Assembly: GCA_964035575.1 (NCBI GenBank)
Contig: OZ037834.1
Location: forward strand, 1,147,598-1,211,597
Direction: 5' to 3'
Length of the DNA stretch: 64,000 bases
DNA from: Rhynchopus sp. YZ270_cl-10
Lineage: Eukaryota; Euglenozoa; Diplonemea; Diplonemida; Diplonemidae
The notes under the pieces are model-generated. The model did not search any database, was not told the origin of the DNA, and saw only the letters and a program-made list of their open reading frames with translations. Each line of letters begins with the position of its first letter. Position 1 is the stretch's first letter. The position numbers were made by a program, and so were the translations under genes. Positions 17,319 through 29,806 of the stretch are shown here, piece after piece.

Positions 17319-17725
17319 GCCCTTAAGAGGGGTGGGGATAGTGTCGCCTTTCGACACAGAAGACGTTGCAAAAAAGAAGTGGGCAAGTGATGGGGGGGAA
17401 CTATCTTTTTGTGTGGCTTTTTTCTTTGCTCCTCGAGTCAGACAATGGAACATTCTTGCATGAGACACACACTCAAGTGGGTGACGGGGACACGTAACTC
17501 ACAAGAGTGGGTTTTTCTCGGTTTGCCTTTTTTGTTTGGGGCGGGGGGGCGAGGGGGGTGGGGAGGAAAGGGGGGGAAAGGGGGTTACCCATCTTCCATA
17601 GCTCTCACCGTTATGATTTTTTTCTGTAGTTTTCGACGAAAGTTCTTTTGTGGAGCCGGGAAGGAAAGGTGGGGGGGTTTAGGGGAGGGGGCTTACAAAA
17701 ATAAATAAAAATTGGTACGATGACC

Positions 17726-17745
17726 CGAAGCCTCTCCTGCTTAGT
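17726..17745. repeat. Module A hairpin downstream of beta-tubulin
   Basis: CCGAAGC, CTCTCCT, GCTTAG, with ACGATGA before and TCACCTTT after; about 135 bp past the tubulin stop. Confidence 0.6.
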
Positions 17746-17880
17746 CACCTTTAAGAAAAATGGGGGGGATAGGGGAAACGGGGCTTTTCTTGTTTACTTT
17801 TTTGTATTTTGTTTGTATTTTTTTGTTTGTTTGTCTTTTTTTTGTCTCTCTGGTGCTGTTCACGCCAAAGAGGGGTGTGC

Positions 17881-19380
<1,500 letters not shown>

Positions 19381-19480
19381 TCAGATTTTTCCCCATATTT
19401 CTACGTTGTGTGCTCAGGTAGTTGTAGCTTCGGCACGTTTGCAAGCCATCATCCGTACAAACCAATCCCTGTTGTCGGGG

Positions 19481-19561
19481 TCCGACACGACCTCCCAGAA
19501 CTTGGAACCGATCTGGATACCACCGCACTGCCCTCACTGGATCGATACAACGAACAATCTT
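19481..19561 (-). pseudogene. Relic of a beta-tubulin 5' coding end
   Basis: About 80 bp matches codons 4-27 of the adjacent gene with short indels, including an exact block of about 30 bp that encodes part of [11 protein letters not shown]. It is probably the remains of a tandem tubulin copy or of a conversion event. No further tubulin sequence is seen upstream. Confidence 0.75.
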
Positions 19562-21191
19562 GAGAAACACCTCTGTGGCCCACCATAAAGCATCTCCTCC
19601 GAGAACAGCAAACAGTAGGGGGCTTCACGCTGTACAATGGGAGGAATAGTGGAAATGAAAAACTGAAAAGGGTATGGGGCGGTGTGGTATCTTTTGCTGG
19701 TTGAAGCAAGTAGAAACAAACCTTTTTTTTTTTTTTTTGAAACAAACTGAACATAACACATGCAATGCAGCGAGGCCGAAAACGGATGAAGATGGGTCAG
19801 GCTGAAAAACGCATCTGAGGCGTATTTGGGATTACTTACGTAGTGACCGGGCTCATATTTTCAAAAATTTAAGTGGTCAAAAAATTGTCCAATTTTTGAG
19901 ATTGACCCCACCACTTTTTTGTCAACTTTTTTTCAGGCAAAACTTTTTTTTTGCGCGCGCGCACGTTTTTTTCCCAGGGTCAGCGAGCGGGAAACGAAAA
20001 AAAAAGTCGAGCTACCCTAAACCAAGTCAAAAAGTTGAAAAAACACACCTAAAAACACATGGCAAATCGTCCGGTCAGCCGCACCATTTTAGGCACTTTT
20101 TGCACATAGAACCTCCTGTGTTGCCAAACAAGGTCAGCCAAAAGGTGTCCTGTACTACCTGGGTACCTGCCCAGGCACCACCCAGACTTCGCCACGTCAC
20201 AACTCTTCACAACTCTTCACAACTCTTCACAACTCTTCACACACACATTTTTTGTGAAGAGTTGTGAAAAAGTTGTGAATTGAAATGAAAATTTGTATTT
20301 TTCGATACCCCGGAACACACCAACCATGTCGTTAAAAGTTGTGAAAACTTGTGAAGATATGTGAAGTCAAAAAACTAGACGATATCATCCGCCAACTGAT
20401 CTTGATAACAATAAAAATATAACAGTGTTTTTCGTTGAACGCAGCTCGTCGATCTCGTCGATCTGCATGTCGCTACCTTCGCTCATAATAAAAAAGGGTG
20501 GTAGTGGGGTGGTAGTGGTAACGGGCAATGAATTTTTTCGTTGAACGCAGCCATAGGGGTAAAAATCTGTTTGGCGCAAGGTGAAAGGAATCAAGGGGAA
20601 ATACTGTTATACAAGATCTGAACGTTGGCTTTCTTTTTGTCTAGTTTCTTAATACACTACGTGTTTGGAAAAAAAATGTACTTCTAATGGTAGCTGAAAG
20701 GGGGGGGGAGGGAAAAGTGCGAATCAGCCCACAAAAAAATTTTCCCCGCCTTGTAAAAGTTGAACACTGTGGATCTGTGTATCTGTGTACCTGGTACACA
20801 GGTACACAGACACAGTCAGCAAGACAACACAACATGGTAAAAGTGCGGGGAAAGTGCGAATCACCCCCCTTCAGTCACACCATCTCATGTACTTCTAATG
20901 TGGGGTGGGAAGCACTATCAGACATGATTTTCGGTACACTTTGAAAAATCATGAAAAACGCGTAAAAAAAACGCAACAGTCAGGTCATTTTTTGCATTTT
21001 TGCATGTTAGGCCCAAAAAAAAGTAAAAGAATGCCCTTCCTCAGTCCGGAAGTATCACCTCAACCGGTCACCTGCCGTAAAAGAGAGAGGGGTTACAGAA
21101 CTATTCGAAAAGAAAGAATTAGATTCATATACTTTCATTTCACAGAATTGAAAGTATGTGAGAGGGTCAACACATGCACCCTTTCTTAAAA
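19562..21191. other. Intergenic repeats, no recognised gene
   Basis: A 10-bp unit CTTCACAACT occurs four times at about 20200-20245 and returns inverted at 20255-20280, a strong hairpin. TTTTTCGTTGAACGCAGC occurs twice (20431 and 20534). A palindrome CTGTGTACCT/GGTACACAG is at 20775-20815, next to a partial copy of the AAGTGCG repeats of the element at 21192-22710. Short frames only. Confidence 0.55.
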
Positions 21192-22710
21192 CAGGGTTTT
21201 ATCTCCTTATATGTTAGTGGTCCCTAGACCGGGTAAAATAAAAAAAAAAAATATTTAGGGCTTAGTTATTTTTTTTTTTGGTACGCGTCCGGGACCCCCC
21301 TCAAATTTTGAGCGCGCGCGCGCAAAAAAAAATAAAATACCAAAAAAAAATAACTTGTTTTGGCCTGCAAAATCAATGTTGTGCCCAAAAAAAAAATATT
21401 TCGAAAAAAAATATTCGAAAAAAAAATTGTTGAAATTTTCCAACTTTTTTTTTTATACTTTTCCATGCACACCACACCGGCATATTTTTTTTTATTTTTT
21501 ATGGTGTGGCTGAACGGGGGGGAGCATAAAGTGCGGAAAAGTGCTGAAAAAGTGCGGAAAAAGTGCGAATAGGTGCGGAAAAAGTGCGGAAAAAGTGCGG
21601 AAAAAGTGCGGAAAAAGTGCGGAAAAAGTGCGAATCAGCCCCCAAAAAATTTTCCCCCACCTTGTAAAAGTTGAACACTGTGTACTGTAGGTACTGTAGG
21701 TACTGTAGGTACTGTAGGTACTGTAGGTACTGTAGGTACGGTTTTCGCACTTTTTCCGCACTTATTCGCACTTTTACCATGTTGGCTTGCTGACTGTGTC
21801 TGTGTACCTGTGTAGGTACACAGGTACACAGTACCTACAGTACACAGTATTCTGTGGGTACCTACCGTACCTGTACCTGTGTACCTGTGTGCCTGTGTAT
21901 TTGGCAAAGACAGTCAGCAAGCCTACATGCTAAAAGTGCGAACAAGTGCGGAAAAAGTGCTGAAAAAGTGCGGAAAAAGTGCGGAAAAAGTGCGGAAAAA
22001 GTGCGAGAAAGTGCGGAAAAGTGCGAATCAGACCCCTTCAGCCACACCATTTTATTTTTTATTTTTGGATTTCCAAAAATTTGAGCGCGCGCGGACGCGT
22101 ACCAAAAAAAAAAATAACTAAGCCCTTACCCGGTCTGGGAAAAAAAAAAATAACCACCCGGCCAGGCCAAAAAAAAAACAAAATGATATATCTTGGGGGT
22201 ACCTCACACAAGCCTCTAAGAGTGACCAGAACTGGCCTCATGAACAAAGTGACCCCGTCACAGCCAGAACGCGACTCAATTGGTCAAACGCCGAAGGAAA
22301 AGGAAGCATGCAGCATGGCGAAAGGAAAAAAGTAGCGTACCGTGCGCCTGCGGCGCAAGATTACAAGCCACCCATGACATAATTTGGCTGTAAAATGTGC
22401 AATTTTAAGCACAATATTTTGAAATGTTGCGTACCGTGGCTTCGCCAGGAACCTTTGCCATGGCTGCCGTTTCTTTTTGTAGATGTCAATACGAGGAAAC
22501 GCCCGCACGCTACCGACCTGACATGATTTTATTGCTTATTCCGCAAAGGTGGGGAACGTGAGATGATATGCAATATGCGAGTGAATGCAGCAGTTTTAAC
22601 GGTTTACCGGGACATTTTCGCCGGAGGCGAAAAAAAATTTTTGACCACTTTTTTGCCAGACCGGGTAGACCGGGTAAAATTTTAAAATGTTTTTTCAAGA
22701 TAAAACCCTG
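21192..22710. mobile_element. hAT-like non-autonomous element carrying satellite repeats
   Basis: Terminal inverted repeats CAGGGTTTTATCT are flanked by a perfect 8-bp duplication TCTTAAAA (21184-21191 and 22711-22718), as hAT transposases make. Inside is a second inverted repeat (21258-21319 and 22074-22126, containing GGGCTTAG and GGTACGCGTCC). Between these arms lie tandem arrays: 11-bp GTGCGGAAAAA at 21530-21640 and 21933-22030, and 9-bp GGTACTGTA at 21675-21739. There is no coding region. The composite structure suggests nested insertion or capture of satellites. Confidence 0.85.
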
Positions 22711-22832
22711 TCTTAAAATAAAAAAAAAAAAAAACAAAGAAAAAAAAAAGGCACTAATCCAGTGCCGGACGTTGACGATTTAAAATATTTTCTGGGACAC
22801 ACCTGTGCCGTTTCTGAGCACAGAGAGCATTT

Positions 22833-23189
22833 TTAATTACTAAATAATTTTCGGACAGGCTTCGTTAGGAACATGGCACTCCCTACAAACATATTATAGC
22901 TGCTCTGCACAGTGATCACCAACCTGGCCCCCTGCCTAGCACGCCACTGTGCAATGCACATCCGCAACTCCACGTCGCTGCCCAACCTGATGACGTCCCC
23001 CTCATCATCTTCGTACGTCAAATAAAACCACTTGCCAAACCCTAGCCACTGCTGCACCTCCTTGTACACATCCTTAAACACTGGGTTCTCAAGCTCCGTG
23101 ACGCGTTTCTGCACCACCTTCCCTCCGCACCTCTCTGTGAACTTGATTGGCACGAAGGCACCTCCTAGAGGAGGTGCGCTTGCTTGCAT
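22833..23189 (-). CDS. PB1-domain microprotein (copy c, MQASAPP type)
   Basis: 118 residues. The leader is MQASAPPLGGAF instead of MAAPASAPPL. The PB1 core has VPIKFTE, then LENPVFKDVYKEVQQWLGF, then the OPCA motif YEDDEGDVIRLGSDVELRMC. It is more diverged from the main array but keeps the lysine and acidic motif. A (CACAC)-rich untranslated leader precedes the ATG. Copy d at 24425-24889 is its tandem duplicate. Confidence 0.75.
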   Translation of the reverse strand: MQASAPPLGGAFVPIKFTERCGGKVVQKRVTELENPVFKDVYKEVQQWLGFGKWFYLTYEDDEGDVIRLGSDVELRMCIAQWRARQGARLVITVQSSYNMFVGSAMFLTKPVRKLFSN

Positions 23190-23386
23190 GGTGACGTGGT
23201 GGTGTGGTGTGGTATGGTGTGGTCTGGTATGGTGTGGTGTTCTGTGTAACTTGCCAACAGCGCTATATAAGCACAAGCCTCAATCAGACGAGCCTCCTGA
23301 TATGAGAGTGAGGCAGGTGTGAGAGGACGGGACAGGGTGAATGCGGTACAAAGAAAGGGCCCCTTTTCTTCATTCTGTAATATATC

Positions 23387-23834
23387 CAGGGTGTTTCCTA
23401 ATTTGCTTCCGCTTCCGGGGATTTGGAAAAAAATTGCGGGAAAAAATTAGGGGCGTGTTTAAAGTGCTTATTTTTTGGTATTTTTCCGAAAAAAGTATGT
23501 TCGCTGTTCTGGATCGCTCCGGTCATTCAAATAAAGCAGTTTTCGGGAATTTTTATTTTCACCGATGTTGGGTACCGTGCGCCTGCGGCGCTGCCTGTTC
23601 CTACCAGTTTCTACAGGCAAACACTTGGACCCCTTTCCCTTACACTGACGGGTTTTGACCAACACCAAGAACTTGGCCATTTCGGCAAAGTGACCCCACC
23701 ACAGCGCGGACGGATTCCAGAAATGCCAATTGCGGCATGTTTTGGGGCTGAAAACCCACTTTTTTTCCAGGAAAAAAATTTGCTTCCGGATGTCGGAATT
23801 TTCCGGAAAATTTCCAGAATTAGGAAACAGCCTG
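23387..23834. mobile_element. hAT-like MITE with intact target duplication
   Basis: 448 bp with inverted ends CAGG(G/C)TGTTTCCTAATT and a perfect 8-bp target duplication AATATATC (23379-23386, 23835-23842). The paralogous site near copy d (about 25130-25195) has the same flanks (TGTAATATA...GGGCGAGTGGGGGACACA) without the insertion. A 60-bp internal stretch (23663-23725) recurs inverted at 29445-29505, and GTACCGTGCGCCTGCGGCGC recurs at 22337. Confidence 0.9.
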
Positions 23835-24065
23835 AATATATCCTGGGGCGAGTGGGGGACACATGCGTAAGAAGCCTGTCTTTTCTAAAACTTGATACCC
23901 GAGGACGCTCCACTATACCAACTGCTGTTAGTGACTCCTGATGAACACAATAATATCTCCCCCCCTTCTTTTTTGTTTACAGTTAACGTATTGGTCTTGT
24001 CGGACCTGAGAAAACATGTGTACGTTGATCATGCACACACGCCCTTGCACCAACGATGAGACAAG

Positions 24066-24084
24066 TTAAGCCTCTTGTGCTTAG
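24066..24084. repeat. Module A hairpin
   Basis: TTAAGC, CTCTTGT, GCTTAG; a slightly diverged copy between the two MQASAPP-type PB1 genes. Confidence 0.55.
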
Positions 24085-24285
24085 TTTCGTGTACCTTTTA
24101 CATTAAAGGACAGCCATACAGACAGCACACCCTTCCCAGGGTGTGGCAGGGTCCTTTGCTAAAAGCGGGACTCTGGCTTGACTTTTCTTTTTTTAAATCC
24201 TAGAACTAGACACGAAACACCCCTCCCCCTCCCCTCCGCTCCTCACCAATGAAGAGTTAGTAGTCACCCACATTTATAAAGAAAG

Positions 24286-24406
24286 GCTTGACTTGAAATA
24301 CAAGAGCCCTCTCGTGAACAGTATACCTTGGTACAATGACCGGTGTACCGGGTGGACCCCCAACCATGCAGTCCTCCTACATCTATTTGTTCGTGGTTTA
24401 CATCTG
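24286..24406. repeat. Module B (SINE-like)
   Basis: GCTTGACTTGAAATACAAGA, CCCTCTCGTG, then GACCGGTGTACC and CAACCATGCAGTCC. It lies immediately past the stop of copy d. Confidence 0.7.
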
Positions 24407-24424
24407 AAAAAAAGAGTTCCAGCT

Positions 24425-24889
24425 TTAAACTAGCTTTAAAAAACAGAGGAACAACGGGCCCATCAGAATTACCATGGACAGGGAGGAAGCTGTAGGGTGA
24501 CAGGGCGCCAGCAAGCTTAACACAGAGTGTTTAGGAATACCAAACAGGTTATAGTAGCTGTGCACAGTGATCTCTAACCTAACCACCTTCGCAGCACGCC
24601 TGCCCACAGCGACCGCCTGTCTAGCATGCCTGACCGCAACATGCCACTGCGCAATGCACACCCGCAACTCCACGTCGCTGCCCAATCCAACGACGTCACC
24701 CTCATCATCTTTGTATGTCATATAATACGACTTGCCAAACCCTAGCCACTGCTCCACCTCCTTGCACACATCTTCAAACACTGGGCTCTCAAGTTCCGTG
24801 ATGCGTTTCTGTATCATTACCTCGTCGCACCACTCTGTAAACTTGATTGGCACGAAGGCATCAGCCGGAGGGGGTGCGCTTGCTTGCAT
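24425..24889 (-). CDS. PB1-domain microprotein (copy d, MQASAPP type, extended C-terminus)
   Basis: 154 residues. The PB1 core matches copy c (VPIKFTE, LESPVFEDVCKEVEQWLGF, OPCA YKDDEGDVVGLGSDVELRVC) but has an Ala/Arg/Val insertion before the last strand and a hydrophobic C-terminal extension, partly from flanking repeat DNA. A module E sequence lies in the leader at 24958. Together with copy c it marks a duplicated block of more than 700 bp. Confidence 0.7.
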   Translation of the reverse strand: MQASAPPPADAFVPIKFTEWCDEVMIQKRITELESPVFEDVCKEVEQWLGFGKSYYMTYKDDEGDVVGLGSDVELRVCIAQWHVAVRHARQAVAVGRRAAKVVRLEITVHSYYNLFGIPKHSVLSLLAPCHPTASSLSMVILMGPLFLCFLKLV

Positions 24890-25427
24890 GGTGACGTGGT
24901 GGTGTGGTCTGGCAGGGAATGGTGTGGTATGGTGTGTGGTTGATGCTTCGTGAGGATAATTTTTGCGCAGAATATGGTATGGTATGGTGTGCTGTGGTGT
25001 GCTGCGCAACTTGCCAACAACGCTAAGCCATCCTTAAGCAGACAAGCCTCCTGATATGAGAGTGCGGCAGGTGTGAGGGGAAGGGGAGGTGTGAAGTGTA
25101 TAGTCACGTTAGGTGAATTTGGAAAGAAAGCGGCTATTCTTTTTATTTTTGTAATATACCCTAGGGCGAGTGGGGGACACATGCGTTTGGAATGATAGTG
25201 TAGGAACAGTGTCATTGTCAAAGCAAAAACAAACCATTGAAAAAAAAAAAAATACTGTTTCCTTTGTATGGAAAGAGAGAGACATAACAAAACACAGAAA
25301 AACACACACACATACACACACAGCTTGGGATAACCCACACCTGTTCTCAAACACACACACTTTGGGGCCATATTCTACGCAAGAATTACCCCTATTAGTT
25401 ATCAGACACACACAAAAAAAAATATAT

Positions 25428-26347
25428 CAGCCATTCCATGAAATTCCGTATACTTTTGCAAAAAAGTCACTCAGAGAACCCAGATGCAAATTTTTTATCG
25501 TCCGACCCCGCATTTGATTCATTTTGACTCCCCGGATCCGAGAATATTTTTTTGAAAAAAAAATATAAAAAAATCCCATCCGAGGATGTGTGGGAGAGCT
25601 TCGGGGTCCGGCTCTCCCAGTGATCTCAACAATTTCGCAGTCACAAAAACCCCCCAAAACCCCGCTAGTCTGAATTTCCGAGCTCGGCGCTTTTCATTAA
25701 AAAAAAAAATCGAGAAGATTAGTGGAGTAGAAGTTGTCTACTTTTTTTACCATGGGTAATTTTGCACTATAGCTATAAATAGCAGGGTAAATTACCTTGG
25801 AAAATGGGGTGTTCGCCGCTAGTATACGGTAGTACCCTGGTCGCCTTCTGCGTCTACCCGTTGGTCGTACGACCCCGGAATTGCAAGATATTGCAATGCA
25901 TCTTTCAAACGCGTGCTTGGGCAATTTATTTTTTGACGAAAGCGTGGCCTTAAAATATAGAGGAATTCCTCTGTAAAAGGGGCACCATAAGGCACTTCCT
26001 AGTAGGGACCTTCCGCCTAAGAACTGCCCAAAAAATAATAGACATCGACAGATGCACAAAAAAAATCGTCCGACCCCGGAATTGAAAGATTTCGTACCCG
26101 ATCTTCCAAAAAAAGAGAAAAAATATTTTTTTTGGGGACCTGGGGCCCTGTTAAAATTATGTGGTCACGGACGACATCGTTTGCGGAAATATAAAGTATT
26201 TTTTTGTTGTCGAAAATGCGCTAGTCTGAATATCCGAGCTCGGCGCTTTCAAATAAAAAAAAAATCGAAAAGATTAGTGGAGTAGAAGTTGTCTAGTATT
26301 TTTACCAATAACAGGGGTTTTGTATACGGTTTTTCATGGAATGGCTG
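25428..26347. mobile_element. hAT-like non-autonomous element
   Basis: 920 bp with 24-bp inverted ends CAGCCATTCCATGAAA..CCGTATAC (two mismatches) and flanking AAATATAT / ATATATAT, a target duplication with one mismatch in A/T-rich DNA. Inside, a 90-bp direct repeat (about 25665-25755 and 26215-26305) and scattered CGTCCGACCCCG motifs occur. No coding region. Confidence 0.72.
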
Positions 26348-27095
26348 ATATATATGTATACACAGAAGACATTGTGGCGGGCCTTTGTAAGGAAGAAGAA
26401 CAAAACTGGCAGAGCCACATTTCCAAAAAAGAAACTAAACCGCATTTGCTCACTCATTTTTTATGGTACTCACTTATACTACATCTTGTGTCGTTTTGTT
26501 TTCGTTGATTGCAGCTTTGTTGTTGAGTACCAAATGAGTTGTGCATACTTATCGGTTTAGCTTCTAATCCACTTCGTGCAAGAAGAAAAAAAAACATGTG
26601 GTTGATTTGCGAGGTGAGAACTATCTATTTGGGTTTTTCTTTTAGTGATTATTTTACTTTCAAAAAAAAGTGTTTCCTCAATTCACACAATTGCATGAAG
26701 CACTTTAAAAAAAAGGCCCACTTTTTTCCCTCCATTCTACGAAGAGTTGGGGTTACTGTTGTTGCCTCATTTTAAAAAAACGTTTATTTTTGAAAACTGT
26801 TGACCCACCCAGAGAGCATGGTGCATGGCAACAAGACAACCACAACCCTCGACCTCAATTATGCATAGATCAGGACAGAAAAACACCACAATACCCCCTT
26901 ATGTAGAAAAAGGTGTTGTGTGGGTCAGAAGGGCCGTCCTGTGTATACGTATTCGGCAGAGATTGGGAAGGGAGGTTAATGGGGGGGAAAATGGTTCGAA
27001 AAAAATTGGGTGATTCTCTCTGTATTGCTTTGGCTTTTGTTTTTTTGTGCCGAAAAAAAAGCAGAGATCGGGAGGGGACAAAGAATGGGCATTAA

Positions 27096-27380
27096 TGCAG
27101 GCACACCTCCGACTGACCCCCGATGCAGGTCATCCGGATGAATGCGCAAAAAAATGCGGAAACTTCTTATGTTGGTCTCTCACCCCCAAAAGAAAAGGTG
27201 TAAGAAACGCCGTTTTCTTTTTTAAGGCGAGCATACACATATTTAAAAGAGAGAAGTTGAAAGTGCAAAACGCCTCACTGTTCATCGGCGGACGCAGGGG
27301 CACTGGTTCTCCACGGGTTTTCACACTTCAGAGATCACTTCAGTGGTAAAAAAGAAAATAAGATGACTGTAAGCTTGTGC
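27096..27380. repeat. Module cluster D, C, partial A
   Basis: Module D at 27096-27148 (CTCCGACTGACCCCCGATGC...CATCCGGATGAATGC), module C at 27250-27330 (GAAAGTGCAAAACGCCTCAC...GGACGCAGG...GGTTCTCC) and the first half of module A at 27360-27380. No gene lies between 26348 and 27464. Confidence 0.65.
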
Positions 27381-27464
27381 AAAAAACACTTGAGATGAAG
27401 GAGCCTAAAAAAGAAGGCGCACATCTCAGAGTAAAAGTAAAGACAAAAAAAAGAAAAGCAAATA

Positions 27465-27913
27465 CAGTTGGACAAGAAACTTGGCGACCAAAAAAATTGG
27501 CGACCAAATAACTTGGCGACCAAATAATATTGGCGGATTTTGGGGGTTTTCTTGTAATTGGCGACTTTTTTGGTCGCCAATATTACTTGGTAGGACAGTG
27601 GTTCTTAGTAACATTGGTTGGGAAGTAGCTTTTTTCGCAATTTTTGGTAAAGTTTTTGTGCCTCCCTTCGACTCACCATGTGTATTCTTGGGTGGCGTGC
27701 GTGAGTGCGTGGCGCGGAGCTAATGTTCGACTTTCTTGAAAGATACGCTGCACCTGGTGCACTGAAGGGGCACCTTTTTTGTACTTGTGACTATTGTATC
27801 AATAAGAACCGCTTTCCCACCAAATAACTTGGCGACCAAAAAATATTGGCGGATTTTGGAGGTTTTCTTGCAATTGGCGACTTTTTTGGTCGCCAATATT
27901 ACTTGTCCAACTG
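27465..27913. mobile_element. Tc1/mariner-type MITE with self-complementary arms
   Basis: 449 bp starting CAGTTGGACAAG and ending CTTGTCCAACTG, flanked by TA on both sides (27463-27464, 27914-27915). Each arm of about 120 bp is itself a hairpin (TTGGCGACCAAAAAA against TTTTTTGGTCGCCAA), so the whole can fold into a branched structure. No coding region. Confidence 0.8.
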
Positions 27914-28216
27914 TAATAAAAACGCTCATTTGGTCCTTAGGCAAACGAGGTGTACACAAATTGAGTGTGCAGAAGTCAGGGGTGGCTCTAAGTTGAGCCA
28001 AAAACCCCGATTTTGGCCGAGGTGCCAATGACTTTTTTCTGTACAAATGCCACACGTAAAAAACTCCCGGAAACCCATTCCGAGCTTTCCGGTCGGTGCG
28101 TTGGCGGGGCATCTCCCCTCATATTTTTGAGAGGGGTTTTTCGGGGGTGGGGGTTGAAGAAGGGGAAAAATGAGTCAAATAGGAGAACGTGCTCTGGAGG
28201 AACAGTTTGTGCATGA

Positions 28217-29140
28217 CGTTGCTACGGACAAGACAACGTGAAACCCGAAGCTAAAAAGAGAAACGGGGATTCCTTCTCGGAGAGAGATTTGCTGTGGGGG
28301 AACGGGATCGTTCTGCGTGGTAAAGATGCCGCCAACAGACGTCGTGAACACGTGACGCAACATGCGTGCCATGCAAGAGCTGTTGAGTTGCAGAGTGAGT
28401 CTGATCTGCCGACCAGGTCCAAGCTGGCTCCGTTTCTCCCCCTGTCTCGTACGAAAACACCGTGTGATCTTTCTCCCGAGGAACGACGTGGCCTCGAACT
28501 CGTGGCACTGAACGTGCACATGCTTAGCGATCTTGGTGTTGGCCTGGAATCTCTCGAAACCACCTTTGCTTACGATGACCGGAAGCAGCTGAACGGGACC
28601 TTGGAGACACACTGTTCCCGCTATTTTGGGAGGGACGTGTTGCGGGAGATGAGCGACCTCACTGAGGAGTACAGTGCTGCACGGGTGCGACAAATGAAGA
28701 GGGGCGTTCTTGTGACAGACGGAACAACGTTCGGACGAACCGATTGTTGTGCTATATACATCCGTGGTATTTGCCCCCAGATTGGTCAGGTCGTACACGT
28801 GTTTGTGGGATTGGTCGACCTGGACAGCGCCGATGCAACCGGACACGAGAACGGAATAAAGTCCTTGCTCAGGAAACGCAATCTCACTGCAGAAGTGTCC
28901 CTGTGCGGACTCGTGTCTGATGCCGCTCCTGTGATGTGCAAAACTGCCGAAGATTTGCGCCGTACTTTTCCGAATCTCATCCACCTGACGGACATTGCTC
29001 ACATGCACGACAACGCTGTAAAAAAAATAAGAACACTTGATCCCGTCCTCATCCATGGCAGGAAGCTGAGGGGTTGGTTTGCCACCATGAGCTCCTCGAC
29101 GAAGTTGCAGAAGACGTTCTGTGCGCGTTTAAAGAATTTT
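28217..29140 (+). pseudogene. hAT-like (DUF659-type) transposase relic
   Basis: The only sizeable plus-strand coding relic. The frame opens after a TGA at 28214. It has no ATG at its head; an upstream ATG at 28171 is in another frame and stops within 24 codons. The catalytic-core pattern is legible: VTDGTTFG with the first Asp, HVFVGLVDLDS, then LCGLVSDAAPVM with the second Asp and a PNLIHLTDIAHMHDNAVKKI block where the family has its Cys/His helix. The C-terminal part with the dimerisation domain is missing; it runs into A/T runs and a minisatellite. It is an Ac-like DNA transposon remnant. A hAT-style end CAGGGGTGGCTC lies at 27977, but no matching 3' end or duplication was found. Confidence 0.6.
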
Positions 29141-29283
29141 TTTTGGGGGCCGGTGGGTGGGGGCTCCGCCCCCCACCCCCACCCCCCCCCCCACCTCCCA
29201 TGTGGCAAAAGTCCAGAAAAAATATTTTGCCTGTGGCATTTGTACAGAAAAAATATTTTTTTTACGTGTGCCACCTGAATTAG

Positions 29284-29383
29284 CTGGGTGTTGGGAGGTG
29301 TTGGGAGGTGTTGGGAGGTGTTGGGAGGCGTTGGGAGGTGTTGGGAGGCGTTGGGGGGCGTTGGCGGGCGTTGGGAGGTGAGA
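29284..29383. repeat. 10-bp minisatellite GTTGGGAGGT, copy 1
   Basis: About ten units of GTGTTGGGAG with C/T variants. It adjoins the transposon end motif TGGCATTTGTACAGAAAAAA (29237-29257). Confidence 0.85.
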
Positions 29384-29535
29384 CACTTTTTTTCCCACCG
29401 GCGTGAGCCTTTTTCTCGTTGGTGAAGTTTTTAAACACCTGCATTGTCATTTCCGGAATCCGTCCTCGCTGTGGTGGGGTCAATTTGCCGAAATGGACAA
29501 GTTCTGAGTACATACGTGATCAATTTTCTTACACT

Positions 29536-29793
29536 GCACAGTATACACAGTAGACACAGTATACACAGTATACACAGTATACACAGTATACACAGTATAC
29601 ACAGTATACACAGTATACACAGTATACACAGTATACACAGTATACACAGTATACACAGTATACACAGTATACACAGTATACACAGTATACACAGTATACA
29701 CAGTATACACAGTATACACAGTATACACAGTATACACAGTATACACAGTATACACAGTAGACACAGTATACACAGTATACACAGTATACACAG
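29536..29793. repeat. 9-bp microsatellite (TATACACAG)n
   Basis: About 28 near-perfect units, two with a TAGACACAG variant. It gives meaningless long open frames on both strands. Confidence 0.97.
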
Positions 29794-29806
29794 GGGATTG
29801 GGAGTT

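Noticed and set aside
20385-20594. Small frame with MSEGSDMQIDEIDEL
   Set aside because: Short, repeats nearby, ends in an unrelated hydrophobic tail; no supporting motif.
25665-26305. Direct repeats read as LTRs
   Set aside because: They lie inside an element with inverted ends and an 8-bp duplication; no retroelement genes are present.
28175-29056. 293-residue minus-strand frame
   Set aside because: Antisense of the transposase relic; the plus strand has the family motifs.
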